A stretch of DNA of 64,000 bases from Metridium senile (GCA_949775045.1 OX459100.1:3369436-3433435), one strand, 5' to 3'; positions 43,530 to 54,639 are shown, counted from the stretch's first letter. Notes: generated from the letters alone by a model not told the origin. Made by a program: numbers and translations.

Positions 43530-43600
43530 CTCGACACAGTTACCTGGTGCTGTGGTCCAAGGTTCGAGTCTCGGCTGGACATTGATCATAAAGTATCTCT
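43530..43600 (+). repeat. tRNA-derived SINE fragment (head)
   Basis: CTGTGGTCCAAGGTTCGAGTCTCGGCTGGACAT matches the B-box part of the SINE head at 60320. The body part of the same family appears at 43786-43935, separated by a hammerhead-family repeat. Confidence 0.65.
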
Positions 43601-43615
43601 CTCTTAATCTAACTC

Positions 43616-43784
43616 TTTTACTCCGACAAAGGGCTAAAGCTCGAAATGAAAGGGCTAAAGCTCGAAACGTCAGTAAAGTACAGCATTTACGGTGTTACAA
43701 ATTTCATTATATTATACCTATCGTTTATACTAAAACACCGACGCAGCCTATATACTGGATTACTCGCTAGTTTCCGTTTATAAA
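43616..43784 (+). repeat. Hammerhead-bearing repeat copy
   Basis: CTCCGACAAAGGGCTAAAGC with a 22-bp partial duplication (AGGGCTAAAGCTCGAAA twice), then CGTCAGTAAAG, TTACGGTGTTACAAATTTCA and the ACACCGACGCAGCCTATA unit. It has split a SINE, with the head at 43530-43600 and the body at 43786-43935. Confidence 0.8.
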
Positions 43785-43785
43785 G

Positions 43786-43935
43786 TTAGTTGAGTTTGTT
43801 TGATGTGTTGTCCTCTCCAATGCCGCAAGGATTTTATCATTCTCCGGTTTTCATGCCTCATCAAACATCAATATGTAAATCCAGTGTTTTGGCAGTGTAT
43901 TTGTATTTTCATGGAGAGAAGAATTTTCAAAAAGG
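43786..43935 (+). repeat. tRNA-derived SINE fragment (body)
   Basis: GTTGAGTTTGTTTGATGTGT, CCTCTCCAATGCCGCAAGGA and TTCTCCGGTTTTCATGCCTC match the body of the copies at 14.1 kb (minus) and 60.7 kb (plus). Confidence 0.7.
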
Positions 43936-44227
43936 AAGTATTGGTGAAGAAAACATCATGATAGACGAAAGAACAGCAAAGAGAACAGTAAGCTGTTACA
44001 CTAACAGTAAGTTGTTGTTTTAACTTGTGAAATGTGTAAAGAGGTAAATAGTAATAATCCTAGTAAAACCCGTAAGGGTTTCGCATGTTTAATTAACGTT
44101 TGAATTAACTATCAACATTTGGCATAATCCATGAGAAAAAATACAGAGAAAAAATACAGGCATTGCCATGTGGGATCGCCGTTCTAGTACCAAAATACTG
44201 AGCATGTGCAGTAGACACTCGCCTTAC

Positions 44228-44691
44228 CTATAGCAAAAGCAGCAAGGAGCTTAACAGCAGGTATCAGGTCCTCACGGTCACTACACGGATAAAACGGTTC
44301 CAATATGTAATTCCCAAACGTGAGCAACGTAATGGCTGTGCCCGCAGGGCGAGTCGCAAGAACGCAAGTCCACGAGTATAAAAACGCAGCTAAGGGTCCA
44401 AAAGCTTCTTTAAAATACGTGTATTCCCCGCCTGACTTGTTTATCGCGAGGCCAAGCTCGATGTAACCAAGCGAACCAAGAACGCTGAGGACTCCACAAA
44501 GTGACCATACCAATAGCGTCATACCTACAGAACCTGCGTTTAAAGCGACCCATCTCGGCGATGCGAATACTCCAGAACCAATCATCGTTCCAACTATGAT
44601 AGAAACGCCACCGAGTAGTCCAACCTGGCGCTCTAATCCGCCAACGTCCAACCTGGCGCTCTAATCCGCCAACAGATTTAGTGGAAGCCAT
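44228..44691 (-). CDS. SLC7 alternative first exon V3, frame broken by a 28-bp duplication
   Basis: The likely start is the ATG at 44691 (MASTKSVGGLERQVG). A perfect 28-bp tandem duplication (44618-44645 and 44646-44673) shifts the frame. Downstream, the correct frame runs cleanly from GLLGGVSIIVG through TM1 (GTMIGSGVF), TM2, NKSGGEYTYFKEAFG, TM3, the cysteine in FYPCSDREDL and LLAAFAI to donor G|GTAAGG after 44228, phase 1. Removing one 28-bp copy gives 436 bp, again phase 1, and a 479-aa product with constant exons 2-10. Without that, the first in-frame ATG is inside TM1, so this copy as read should not make a transporter. Either a recent lesion, an allele, or an assembly slip. TATATAAAA lies about 125 bp upstream. 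Confidence 0.85.
44618..44673. repeat. 28-bp perfect tandem duplication in V3
   Basis: GTCCAACCTGGCGCTCTAAT plus CCGCCAAC, twice in direct succession with no mismatch. 28 is not a multiple of three, so it breaks the V3 reading frame. Confidence 0.97.
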
Positions 44692-44815
44692 GTTTAAGTT
44701 CAAGTATTAGTAATACACTGTAACATGTAACTGAATCGCTTGTCTGCGACCTCTATCGACGGACAAGTGCTCTTTGTTCAGCATTGAGAATCGATTTACG
44801 ATTTGCTTTACTTGT

Positions 44816-44824
44816 TTTATATAA
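44816..44824 (-). promoter_or_regulatory. TATA-like box upstream of V3
   Basis: TATATAAAA on the minus strand about 125 bp before the V3 ATG at 44691. Confidence 0.45.
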
Positions 44825-44829
44825 AACAT

Positions 44830-46462
44830 GACTGAATATTTTACGAGGTTTTTGCAAAATTTCAGAGATAATGTACTTTTTACTGTTGGACGAAATTGAA
44901 TATAAAACTGTCTTAATTAAATTTATCAGAGGTGACTTTTAAAAAAGGACTGGTACGAGGAAGACACAGAAGAAAGCACAGCAAAGCAACATTGCTTTTC
45001 CAGACTATTGTCTACAGGATTAAGTAGAATCGAACTCTATTAACTTTAGCGGAATTAATATGAAAACATTTCAAGTCTTGTATCAAACGAAGGTTAAACA
45101 TATTCATTATTATCGTCATCATAATCACCATGATCATCACGATCACCGCCACAATCATTATCATAGGAAACATGATCATTATTGAAAGTACGTATACAAT
45201 CATCATCATCACCCTGATCATCGTTATTAACGATCAATCGATAATATAATAGTACTTGTAGAGAAATCTTTTCAAAAAAAGACGTAAAAATAATTATGCG
45301 AAATCAGTAAAACTCGAAATAATTTTCAAGAAATTGACAACCCCCCCCCCCCTTAGACTCCTCCTCCCCCCTTCTTAACTTGATACCTTTCTTTCCCAAT
45401 CCCCGTCTCTCTTCTTCACCTCGTACCTCTCCCTACCCCTAAGGGGGCGGTAACGCAGCTATTTGATTGCATGGGGGAGGGTGGGTCAATTCTAAGTTTT
45501 CTCGGATTTTTTCCCGCCCTCCAGTGTAGTATTTGTTGCCAGCCCTATCAATATCAAATGTTAAATAAACTTATTTCATGTGTAAGGTTATTGATAGCTT
45601 GGGGACTTGGTCGTCTCTTATTGCAGTAAATACACTTCACACTACCAGTGGCAGACTAAAGTAGCTTCAATGTTTCACGTTCATTCATAGTATTCGGTGT
45701 TATGATGTCATGGCTACATGATGCAACTACTGGGGCAGATTGCGTGGCAAAGCGAGAACTCACGCAAAATGATTAAATTATTGCTATTATATCACAACTT
45801 TTCAATAGATGAGACTGCATAATTATAAAATTGTTAAAATTATTGTTTAAGTAAAGTAATTTACACACCGAAAAAAGAGGGTTACTTACAGTATATAGTG
45901 TTAGCTAATACACCGTTGAAAGAGAGTGTTACTTACAGTAAAAATGGTAACTAATCATCACCATTATATAAGTTACAAATGTCGGATTAAAAGTGGTACA
46001 CCACAATAATAGTATTATTCGAAAGTATAATAGTATTATTCGAAAGTGAAGTTACCCTTCCGTAAGTGCTTAGACAGTGTTTTATTTCGTTTTCTATAGA
46101 ATATTCATATAGCGGCTTCACATTTGTTGATTTAATCATTTAGTTTAAGAAAATACTTATAACAACTTCTGTTTGGCAATAATAGTTCTATAATTAAGGA
46201 GAACCGGATAAACAAGTTTTTGTAAACTTGGAAAAACAGGAAACTCGCGCGCGCGTGTAATTTTTTCGGTCAATTTCAGTGACCCGCGAAAAAGAAAAAC
46301 CTGCTTGAAAAAGAATAGTTTTCAATTGAGAAAATGAAAGATTTTGTAGTTGAATATATATATATATTATACCAGTCGAAAATTTTACTACAATTTACGC
46401 ATAGAAAATAAAGGAATTGTAATTCTTTTTAAAATCGAATTCCGTTGCTCAAGCCGTTATAG
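44830..46462. other. Intergenic DNA between V2 and V3
   Basis: AT-rich DNA with a (CAT)n patch at about 45100-45225, a C-run at 45341-45351 followed by CT-rich sequence to about 45445, and a short duplication (AATAGTATTATTCGAAAGT) near 46005-46045. I looked for SLC7 exons 2-10 (SVRWATR, LWAYDGW, FSFAAW) on the minus strand here and saw none. Confidence 0.5.
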
Positions 46463-46652
46463 TTAACAAATAATTAAGGTTCAGCCGTGGTTTATACTCT
46501 GATAACCGCACGCTTGGCAATTTGAACACACGAGAAAATGTCAAGAATCACGAGCTGAAAGCGAGTGCTTCTGGACATTTTTAAGTGTGTTCAAATGCCA
46601 AGCGTGCGGTTATCAGAGTATAAACCACGGCTGAACCTTAATTATTTGTTAA
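46463..46652. mobile_element. Foldback element (copy 2 of the 30.9-kb element)
   Basis: Near-identical to 30872-31050 in the opposite orientation. TTAACAAATAATTAAGG at the left is matched by CCTTAATTATTTGTTAAA at the right, so a TTAA target duplication is possible. Confidence 0.9.
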
Positions 46653-47474
46653 ATATCCCCCAAGTTAATCCATAGGTTTATGAAGATCATTTTAAATAAG
46701 AAAAAACAAAAGAATTAGTGTTTTAATACGCTATATATTGCATGCTAGACAGTGCTTCATAGATTTATGAAATTCACCTTACAATAGAAAACAGATCAAT
46801 TATTCAATTTAAGAATAATTTCGAGTGTAAAAGTGCAAAATACCTCGCCAAATATGCTAAACTGTTTTACACAGAATGGTCGGTTGATTTCAGAGTTAGC
46901 TTTGGTTGATTTTCATTCTGAGGATCGCTTTAGCTATCTTTTATCCATTCAATTTTTGAATAACTTATGCGTTTTTTTCGAACTCTATATTCAACCTCTA
47001 AAGACTCTTTTCATCCATCCGGCCTAATAATTGGTTTTCACCCAAAAATTAAAAAAAATTGGGGCGGAAAAGGCCATAACCACTATGACAACTATGCAAA
47101 ATTGTAGACTATATGTCGCTTTTTGATATTTTTAATATATGTATGTACTCCTCGATCATTATGTATTGAGTTAAGTGCGTGTCGATCGAGGATGACGTGA
47201 AGAGAATTTTTATGTCAATAAAAATTAACATTAGGCAACGCAGCAAGAAAAAAGACACGAAATTTTGTCGAAAAGGAGGAAAAAAATCGGACAATTTTCC
47301 CCTATCTATATAATGAAATACGTTTTTTGAGTCTTAATAGTTATTTTGATAGTGGTTTCGTTTTGAATTCCTTGCTACCATGGTAATCGATTCGGAGCGA
47401 AACATGAACCATCGCACGTGAGGTTTTAGTTCAATTAAAACATGTTTTGTGAATTTCTGATGTTCAAAACTTAC

Positions 47475-48006
47475 CTATCGCGGCAGCGGCAAGAAGTTTA
47501 ACCAAAGGTTCAAAATCCTTTCTATCTGTACAACCAGGGAAAAACGGTTCCAAGACATAGTAGGCAAAAGCAAGGAGTATTATCGCGAAAGATGATGGTC
47601 GGTAGACGAGCACTTGTGTCCACGAGAAAAGAAAAGCCGCCGCATCGCCGAAGGCTTCTTTGAGATACACATATTCGCCACCAGATTTAGGAATCAATAA
47701 ACCTAGTTCGATGTAGCACAAAGCTCCTAACGCACTCAGTATACCACACAACGTCCACACAACCATTGTGAGACCAACAGAATTCGCGTAAATCATAACC
47801 CAGCGTGGAGAAGCGAAAACTCCCGACCCTATCATGGTTCCTACGATAATAGATATCCCACTGGCGATTCCCAGTTCTTTCTTAAGCCCAGAAGATTCAC
47901 CCTGAGTCTCTGTGGTAGGCCCATTTCGTTGGCCTTTGGGCGAACGTTGGATTAATTCGTTGCGAGAAACGGGCTTGACTTCGGCGGGAGATTCAGTGTC
48001 GTCCAT
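47475..48006 (-). CDS. SLC7 alternative first exon V2
   Basis: ATG at 48006 (MDDTESPAEV), donor G|GTAAGT after 47475, phase 1. Encodes 177 aa: a 48-residue polar N-terminus, TM1 with GTMIGSGVF (GSGVF 60-64), TM2, PKSGGEYVYLKEAFG, TM3 (FLFSWTQVLVYRPSSFAII), the cysteine in FFPGCTDRKD and TM4 start LVKLLAAAAI. With constant exons 2-10 it gives 511 aa across a first intron of about 13 kb. The frame stays open seven codons further upstream but without an ATG, so 48006 is preferred. No clear TATA box upstream. Intact and clearly under coding constraint by its match to V3 and V5. Confidence 0.9.
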
Positions 48007-48174
48007 GTTGACTGAATTATGCAGCAAACTGACCCTGCGTGTTGTCGTTGTAGCGATAAGCTAGAATGAGGTTTTGACATGTTTGCATTCCAGACAATAA
48101 CGAAAGCTTGTATATCATTAGGAAACTGAGATAAATGCTTGTTGACGGTCAGGGGAGGGAGGAATCAATTTAGT

Positions 48175-48295
48175 CGATGAAATGATGGCGATGATGGTGG
48201 TCATGATGATGAGTATGAAAAATGATGGTGATGTTGATAACGTAGAAGATAATGAGTATGACAAAGATGATAATGATGATGATAACGATCACGTG
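48175..48295. repeat. (GAT)n microsatellite
   Basis: GATGATGGTG/ATGATGAT repeats upstream of V2. Non-coding. Confidence 0.85.
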
Positions 48296-48299
48296 ATTA

Positions 48300-51200
48300 C
48301 TAAATATTACGACCGGATGGTTGCTCTCATCCATACAAGATACAAAACTCAATGTTTCTAATACTGAACTTAGTCAATTCAAACGCAAAAGCTAGCCGCT
48401 ATATTTTATTATATATTTTAGTACGATTCGGTTGATAACTATATGATAATAATAACGATTGATAATTGTGAAAACAAAATGAATAATATCGAATAAAAAG
48501 AACCGCTTGAAAACTTTGTGTAGCATAGGATAGAATAGAATAGAATAAAATTTTATTACAACATTTACTAGGCAGTGCTGACACTGAATTACGTAAATTT
48601 ACAATACTAAAATTAACTAATAAATATTAAATGTAAAATATATATTTATATTAAATTGTATCATATAAATTGAAATAATTAAATTATATATTGTTAACGT
48701 GAATTAATATATTATAAAAATTATGTGTATATGCATACTCAATGGCTCTCTCAATGTATTCTCCATAAGCTGAAGTTTATATGCTTACAGATCGCCCCGC
48801 AAATAAAACTAGATAATTTGTTTCGCTTTAGCTTAACATGTGTCGAAGCGGCAAAATGCAAATGAAAAAGCCACGACAACAAATTCAGGTACAAATCATT
48901 TCAGCATTTCAATGAACTGCGACTTTCCTTCCCCGGCCTGAGGCTAGTTTGCCCTATGTTGGCCCTCGCTAGGTGGGGTGAGTGTAAATACAAACTCTTA
49001 TCTTCTGTGATACTTAACATGATATACATCACGCTATAGGTAGTGGATGTACCTGTTATGGTTTTGCCAACCAACTATTGTTATTAGAATAAGGAAAATT
49101 AAAAAATCTATTGTGAAAATGGTTGGCAAATATGCATTACAATATCAACACTTGGAAACACTACGCTCACCTATAGGTGGACGTACAGTAAGGTATTATG
49201 TTATGGTTTTGCCAGCCAACCATTGTTATTCGAACAAAGAAAATTTAAACAATCTATTATGAAAATGATTGACAAATTAGCATCACAATACAAACTTGTA
49301 AACACTACACTCGGGAACGGGAAAAAGTTTTTTTCGGGATAGCTGTGTTACCAATATGGCCACGCGAAACCTAAGACGAGTGCATAAAAAATGTACTTCT
49401 TGACCATCTCGTCATGCACTTGTCTCATAAAAGGTCGGTTGTCTGACATCTTAGATAAAGTAACAGTAATTTATGAAGGCCAAACGATGTAGTTTGTAAT
49501 TAAATTAGACTATACTTATGAGTTTTGAGTCGGAAGTGCGCTATATTGCATGTATTAATTGCAAAGTGCTAAAGGAACATGTTTAGAAAAAGGTAGACAT
49601 CTGAATCTAAATCCCTGGGGGACTCCCTGGGGACTCAATCTATACCGCTTGTCCATATGTGGTTGTGGTATAGTGACCCATAAAAGGTACCGGCATAAAA
49701 TAAAATAACTGTCAAAGCCTGGTTAATTGTAAACTTCTTCAAGGTATACGACTGTGCAATGGACATTCTTGGCAGCTAAGCGTATTTTTAGTAACAAAGC
49801 CAAGTAAAAATGACCCTCACAGGTACAGAATCATGTTAATAACTGACGTTTGAGCAAGAACCCTAACAAGTACGCACAGGAAAATTATGCTCAACCCTAA
49901 AATGAGCGCCGCTCACCCCTACCACTCGTCCGGGATCTAAGGTCAATATGGTCAATAAGCCCACATCTTTTTATGCTTTTGCTACCCCTTTTCATATAAA
50001 ATTTTCGGCAACTTTCAAGTTAGCCTGCGTTGCTGGCGGTCTGCGGGGTTGCAAGGAAGAGGAACTGACCTTCTTTCCTTTCTCTTCCACGCAACCCCGC
50101 AGACCTCCGTCAACGCAGGCTACTTTCAAGTATATATACAAGCCTTTTGCTCCGTCGCAAAAGGAGTTCAATTCCTCTGAAATATAGTTCTATTTGCGAT
50201 TTTTGCAGGAAGCCCGACACTAGTACTTATAAGACCTTATAACGGCTGCGAGGGAGACTACGATTTGTGGCAGTCTTATTCTGCCTTTTGTCATCGTTAT
50301 TTTTCTTTTCTATATTTTGTAATTAGATATAACGAAAAAGTTCTTACTGGATTGATAAAACTCATTATAGTTAATGAGAAATTGACAAAAGAATTCACAA
50401 CGGTGGAGGAGGTTGTATATCCCATACAGATTCGTCCTGATTTGCATAAGTTTTAACTTGAATTTTCTCGGCCAGATTTATTTTTATCTTGACAATTTTA
50501 GTAAAATATTAAAGAACTAATGACGTAATGTTGGAGTTTCATAGTACTATACAATATAATATTCTTCGTTTTCACGTGACGTCATCGAAAAACCAAAAAC
50601 CGAACAAAACATCGTATAATAATACTTTTGGAATACATTTGAGAAACTATTGATATGACTAACATGAAAAAGTTTGAAGTCATTCCGATGTTTTGTTCTC
50701 AAGTTATGAGGGCCCAAAGTCTGTCACGCAAGACCGTCACGCGTTTCTTATTAGCGACAAAACTCAAAACTAATTCACCCTAGATCGAAGATTATACCTT
50801 AGGCATGTTAAGAGTATTCATTTTGAGTATATTTCAGTAAAAGATATTGAAAAATGTCGAAAATGTCGTCATAATAAGCCTTTGAAGTTTCGCCCGCTTT
50901 GCTGGTGGTATTCCCATGTCCACCAGAACGCTTTCGCCATACATTTCTTACCAACAGCGCGTCATGTTTGATTGTCAATAATTCCGAAACGAAATTCTCT
51001 ATAAGCTTGAAACTTTACCAGTTCATGTAGTTTTAACCGCTTTACAATATTATATAAGTTATATTTTATTACGATGCGAAATTAAAATGTTGAAAATGAT
51101 AATCCCGTAGGTGAAAACGATCAATGCTCGTGTTCGACTCGCCACTGTATATCCCATACAAATCGGCCACTCATATTGTATATAATCCTTATAAGGTCAA

Positions 51201-52071
51201 GATACATATAAGCAGGTTATATGTATCTAAAATATATTAAATGACATCATCGTTATTATTTGTGGTAGCTGCCACTTGAGTCGACTAGCTACATCATAAA
51301 AGTAGAAGTGTATCGATCAGGATATTCTCAACAAACACGAAAACTTGTCCTATATTTACAATTATCATTCAAGCTGTGATACCCCCTGCCATTGTCTTAA
51401 TAAAAAGAATGTTTATAGTCTGAGAGAACAGACGTTCTTCCGCTCCTTTTCCAGCCGCGAAACTAAGTTAGTTACTTTAATTAGCAGCTTTAATTCGTAA
51501 ATTTAACGAAACTGTTTATTTAACCTATTATATTTTTTCCATATCATTGTCCACCACCACTATAAAATGATGAAAACGAAACGAAACGTAACCCAAGAAC
51601 AGGTGTCACTAGTAAAAACATATCTTGGTACGATCATTGAAAGATCCGTTTTTATTGTTCAGCCTGTTTGTTCAGATGGACGGGGGTTCAACGTGAACCA
51701 GCTCCCGCCAGAATTAAAATGAAAAATAAATCGAAGATTTGATTTGCAATTGTTTATCTTTAGTAAAGTGACCTTCGCGAATATCTTTTTAGTCAGATAG
51801 TAGTTACGTAGAAAAGTTTGTCTTACTCAGTATACGCAGGAATGAAAATATTGTTGCGAGTGCTTTCGCAATCGGCAAAACAAGTCTTATTACTGTTTGT
51901 TCAAAGTAATCTACATAACTTCGATCGTGGATGATTTTAATGAGTTTAAGGCAGTCTAAAACGCACCGTCTTGTTTACATAACTGATCCCATAGCTTAAG
52001 TAGAGTATATTGAACTTTCACCTACTAAAAATAATAATCACTTAACTCTAATGGGCGACCCAAATATTAGT
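48300..52071. other. Region between V1 and V2
   Basis: AT-rich, mostly unique-looking. It holds a direct duplication at about 49050-49260 (TTATGGTTTTGCCAACCAAC / TTATGGTTTTGCCAGCCAAC), a foldback element at 50021-50122 and a half-site of the 37.4-kb foldback near 51425-51470. A short segment at about 50420-50520 resembles 13855-13925 (GGCCGAGAAAACT / TATCTTGATAATTTTCG) in inverse. I see no constant-type SLC7 exon on either strand. Confidence 0.5.
50021..50122. mobile_element. Foldback element
   Basis: Arms TAGCCTGCGTTGCTGGCGGT … TGCGGGGTTGC and GCAACCCCGCA … CGTCAACGCAGGCTA around a short loop. About 100 bp. Confidence 0.85.
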
Positions 52072-52400
52072 GTTTACTCCGACGAAGGGCTCAAACTCGA
52101 AACGTCAGTAAAGTTAAGTTAACATAGTTTACGGTGTTACAAATTTGATTAAATTACCTATCGTTTATATCAAGCACCGACGCAGCCCATACTAGTTTAC
52201 TCGCTAGTTTCTAATTTTTTATGGTGTTACAAATTTCATTCTATTACCTATCGTTTGTATCAAACACCAACGCAGCCTATACTAGTTTACTCACTAGTTT
52301 CCATTTATTGCCATTTCATTTTTATTGTCATTTCATATCAGAACTGTTTATATATCAAACACCGACGCATCCTATACTAGTTTACTCGCTAGTTTCCATT
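52072..52400 (+). repeat. Hammerhead-bearing repeat with about three units
   Basis: TTTACTCCGACGAAGGGCTC, CGAAACGTCAGTAAAGTTAA, then TTTACGGTGTTACAAATTTG and units of ACCGACGCAGCCCATACTAG. Lies just downstream (in transcript sense) of V1, inside its first intron. Confidence 0.88.
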
Positions 52401-52557
52401 CAAATGCTAGTAGTCAAAATATGAATATGCAGCCTGCTCATGCGGAAAGAAATTGCCCAACTTTTGAGTATGAATAAACATTATTCAAAACTAAATCAAA
52501 CAATGTTGTATAAAGTTTATCAAATTGAGATATACTATACTAATATTTGATACTTAC

Positions 52558-53113
52558 CGATTGCTAGAGCGGCCATTAGCTTGACAACAGGAATTAAATC
52601 TTCTCTATCGGAGCAACCAGGAAAAAATGGCTCGATCACATACGCTCCAAATGCGAGACAAATAATCGCCACTTGTGATGGTTTCAGAATTATAGTTGAT
52701 GTCCAGGCATAGAGAAAAGCAGTAAGTTCCCCGAACCCGTTTAATAGATAGATATACTCAGCACCCGACAGAGGGATCATTGTCCCAAGCTCAGAGTAAC
52801 ATAGCGCGCCAGCTCCGGCGAGAACACCACATAATGCCCACACTATTAAAGTCATCCCGATAGAGCCAGAAAACAACACAACATATCGAGGAGAAGCAAA
52901 AATCCCTGATCCAATCATGGTACCAACAATTAACGAAATGCCACTGAGAAGTCCAACACTTCGCTTTAGTCCAAGAAATTGTTGAGTGCCATAGCTCTGC
53001 TCGAGCAAATTGTCGGTGGTAAGATCCGAACGGTTCATGAAATCAATTTGCTCGTTCGACAAGTTGCGATTGCTGACATTGTTGTCCTTATCGACGCCCC
53101 GGTCGCTAGGCAT
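52558..53113 (-). CDS. SLC7 alternative first exon V1 (farthest from the constant exons)
   Basis: ATG at 53113 (MPSDRGVDKD), donor G|GTAAGT after 52558, phase 1. Encodes 185 aa: the longest N-terminus (about 55 polar residues), TM1 with GTMIGSGIF (GSGIF 68-72), TM2, PLSGAEYIYLLNGFG, TM3 (FLYAWTSTIILKPSQVAII), the cysteine in FFPGCSDRED and TM4 start VVKLMAALAI. With constant exons 2-10 it gives 519 aa; the first intron would be about 18 kb and would skip V2-V5. The 5' flank has a CCAAT box (CGGCCAATCAGC on the minus strand, about 53268-53283). No other SLC7 exon lies upstream to the window end, so this is the most distal first exon seen. Confidence 0.9.
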
Positions 53114-53267
53114 GGTTATTCGTCGAAAGAGACTTAAAACTCACAGTAAAAAGACTGAATATTTCTATTCAAAGTTAATCTTAATGTGAGCTTTACTCCC
53201 CTCGTGGCGGTGAATGGAGTTCTGAGTCGAAGGTTCGCGGCAAAACTAGTGGACCTCTACTAGTGGT

Positions 53268-53283
53268 GTGCTGATTGGCCGAG
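53268..53283 (-). promoter_or_regulatory. CCAAT box upstream of V1
   Basis: CGGCCAATCAGC on the minus strand about 160 bp before the V1 ATG. A similar TCTGATTGGC block lies upstream of V5 at about 37350, and TTGATTGGTC upstream of the + strand SLC7 gene. Confidence 0.35.
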
Positions 53284-53756
53284 GGAGTCTTTTAAGTTAT
53301 TCTATTTTCCACTTCTTTTCATGGACGATTAATACTTCACAGATAATTAATATGCGTAATAACAACTTCATAAACCAGTTTTCAACCGGTTTTCTTACCG
53401 CCAGTTCGTGTGAATTGTATGAGTGGAATGCGAACTGAACACGATTCCACTCCACTGCATGCCACACATGCAGCTACATATTCGTGATGTTGGAAGGAAA
53501 AGGGTTAAAAGTGAAGGTCGACGGTTATCTAAGATTTAATAGCTTTAGCTATATATGATGGTTTGTCCGATATCCTAATTCGATCCTAATAGATCGATTT
53601 TCATTGTCATTGATGCCAGAAATCAAATTTTATTATCAATAGCAACTAACGATTTTAATCGTTAAAACTGTGCCGCACTGCAGTACGTTCTAACCCCGTT
53701 GCCACTATCAGAGCTAACTCTGCCACGATCGATTTCAGTCAAATGGTCAGATGAAA

Positions 53757-53825
53757 AATAACTCAGTGGTAGAGCATCCGTCTAGATAATCGGAAGGTCG
53801 TGGGTTCGTTTCCCACCTGGGGCTC
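53757..53825 (+). repeat. tRNA-like sequence (SINE head or tRNA relic)
   Basis: A-box-like AACTCAGTGGTAGAGCA, degenerate anticodon arm (CCGTCTAGATAATCGG) and a good B box GGGTTCGTTTCCC, closing with CACCTGGGGCTC. The 5' acceptor half is not evident, so I do not call a functional tRNA. Confidence 0.55.
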
Positions 53826-54029
53826 AAATTTTCCGAGGTTGTAGTTGTGTCGTGGGCTAATTTCATATAAAATATAACTATATATCGGAAATAGTTTATC
53901 ATTTATTCCGTGGTCACTTGTCAGTAGCTATGGAGAGGAGACGAAAACTTAGGAATCCAAAAGAAAAAAAAAGTAAAACAATTAACAACCGGAAGAATGG
54001 AAGTCAGGGTAACTATGGAAGGAGGAATA

Positions 54030-54291
54030 TACACCTAATCCAAAAAACGTCGTCTGGTCCGCCGCACAGTCCTTGCGCCAAGACTGTGAAAGATATTGGT
54101 TATATCTAATCAGTAATTAATTTATTTGCATGTTCACACTCTAGTGTGGTACTTTTTTCAACGAAATAGTGTTGTGCCTACTTTTATTTTCTTGTTTTAT
54201 CACTCTCATCAAAATATTCACTGTGTTTTCCTTCACGGTCTTGGCGCGAGGACTGTGCGGCGGACCCGACAACGATTTTGGGTTAGGTGTA
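54030..54291. mobile_element. TACACC-end foldback element
   Basis: Ends TACACCTAATCCAAAAAACG and (inverse) CGATTTTGGGTTAGGTGTA, with inner arms GTCCGCCGCACAGTCCT and AGGACTGTGCGGCGGAC that do not match the other family members. Confidence 0.82.
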
Positions 54292-54639
54292 TATATAGGT
54301 TATTTACCGGCCGGGAGCTAGGTCCGGATAGGGCCCGACGTCTTGAATCAGTATTACGGCACGAGGCGCATATTTTTTTTATATCAATAGGTTCACATGG
54401 AGTTAAAAAATATAAGTATTATTATTAAAAAAAATATTCGACACGAGGAGTTTTCATCGATCGGAATCCATATTGAAGTAAAAAAAAATTCGCTTTAGTG
54501 TATAGTAAACATATAACAAAATTGTTCAAAACGACAAAAGTTGCCATTTAATTTTGGCCGGAACCAATCAAATTGCAGGATTTGGTAGGATATACCGCCC
54601 GCTCAAGCACGGAAAAAAATAGGATAGGGAATATTATTA

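Noticed and set aside
40191..53113. V1-V4 as separate complete transporter genes
   Set aside because: No exons 2-10 follow any of them before the next V exon; the only set is at 27878-34432.
40191..53113. V1-V4 as dead partial duplicates
   Set aside because: Three of the four are fully open from ATG to an in-phase GT donor, with conserved TM and cysteine motifs. Decay would be expected in dead copies. Only V3 has a lesion, and it looks new.
53757..53825. Functional tRNA gene
   Set aside because: A and B boxes are present, but the anticodon arm does not form a proper seven-base loop and the 5' acceptor half is missing.
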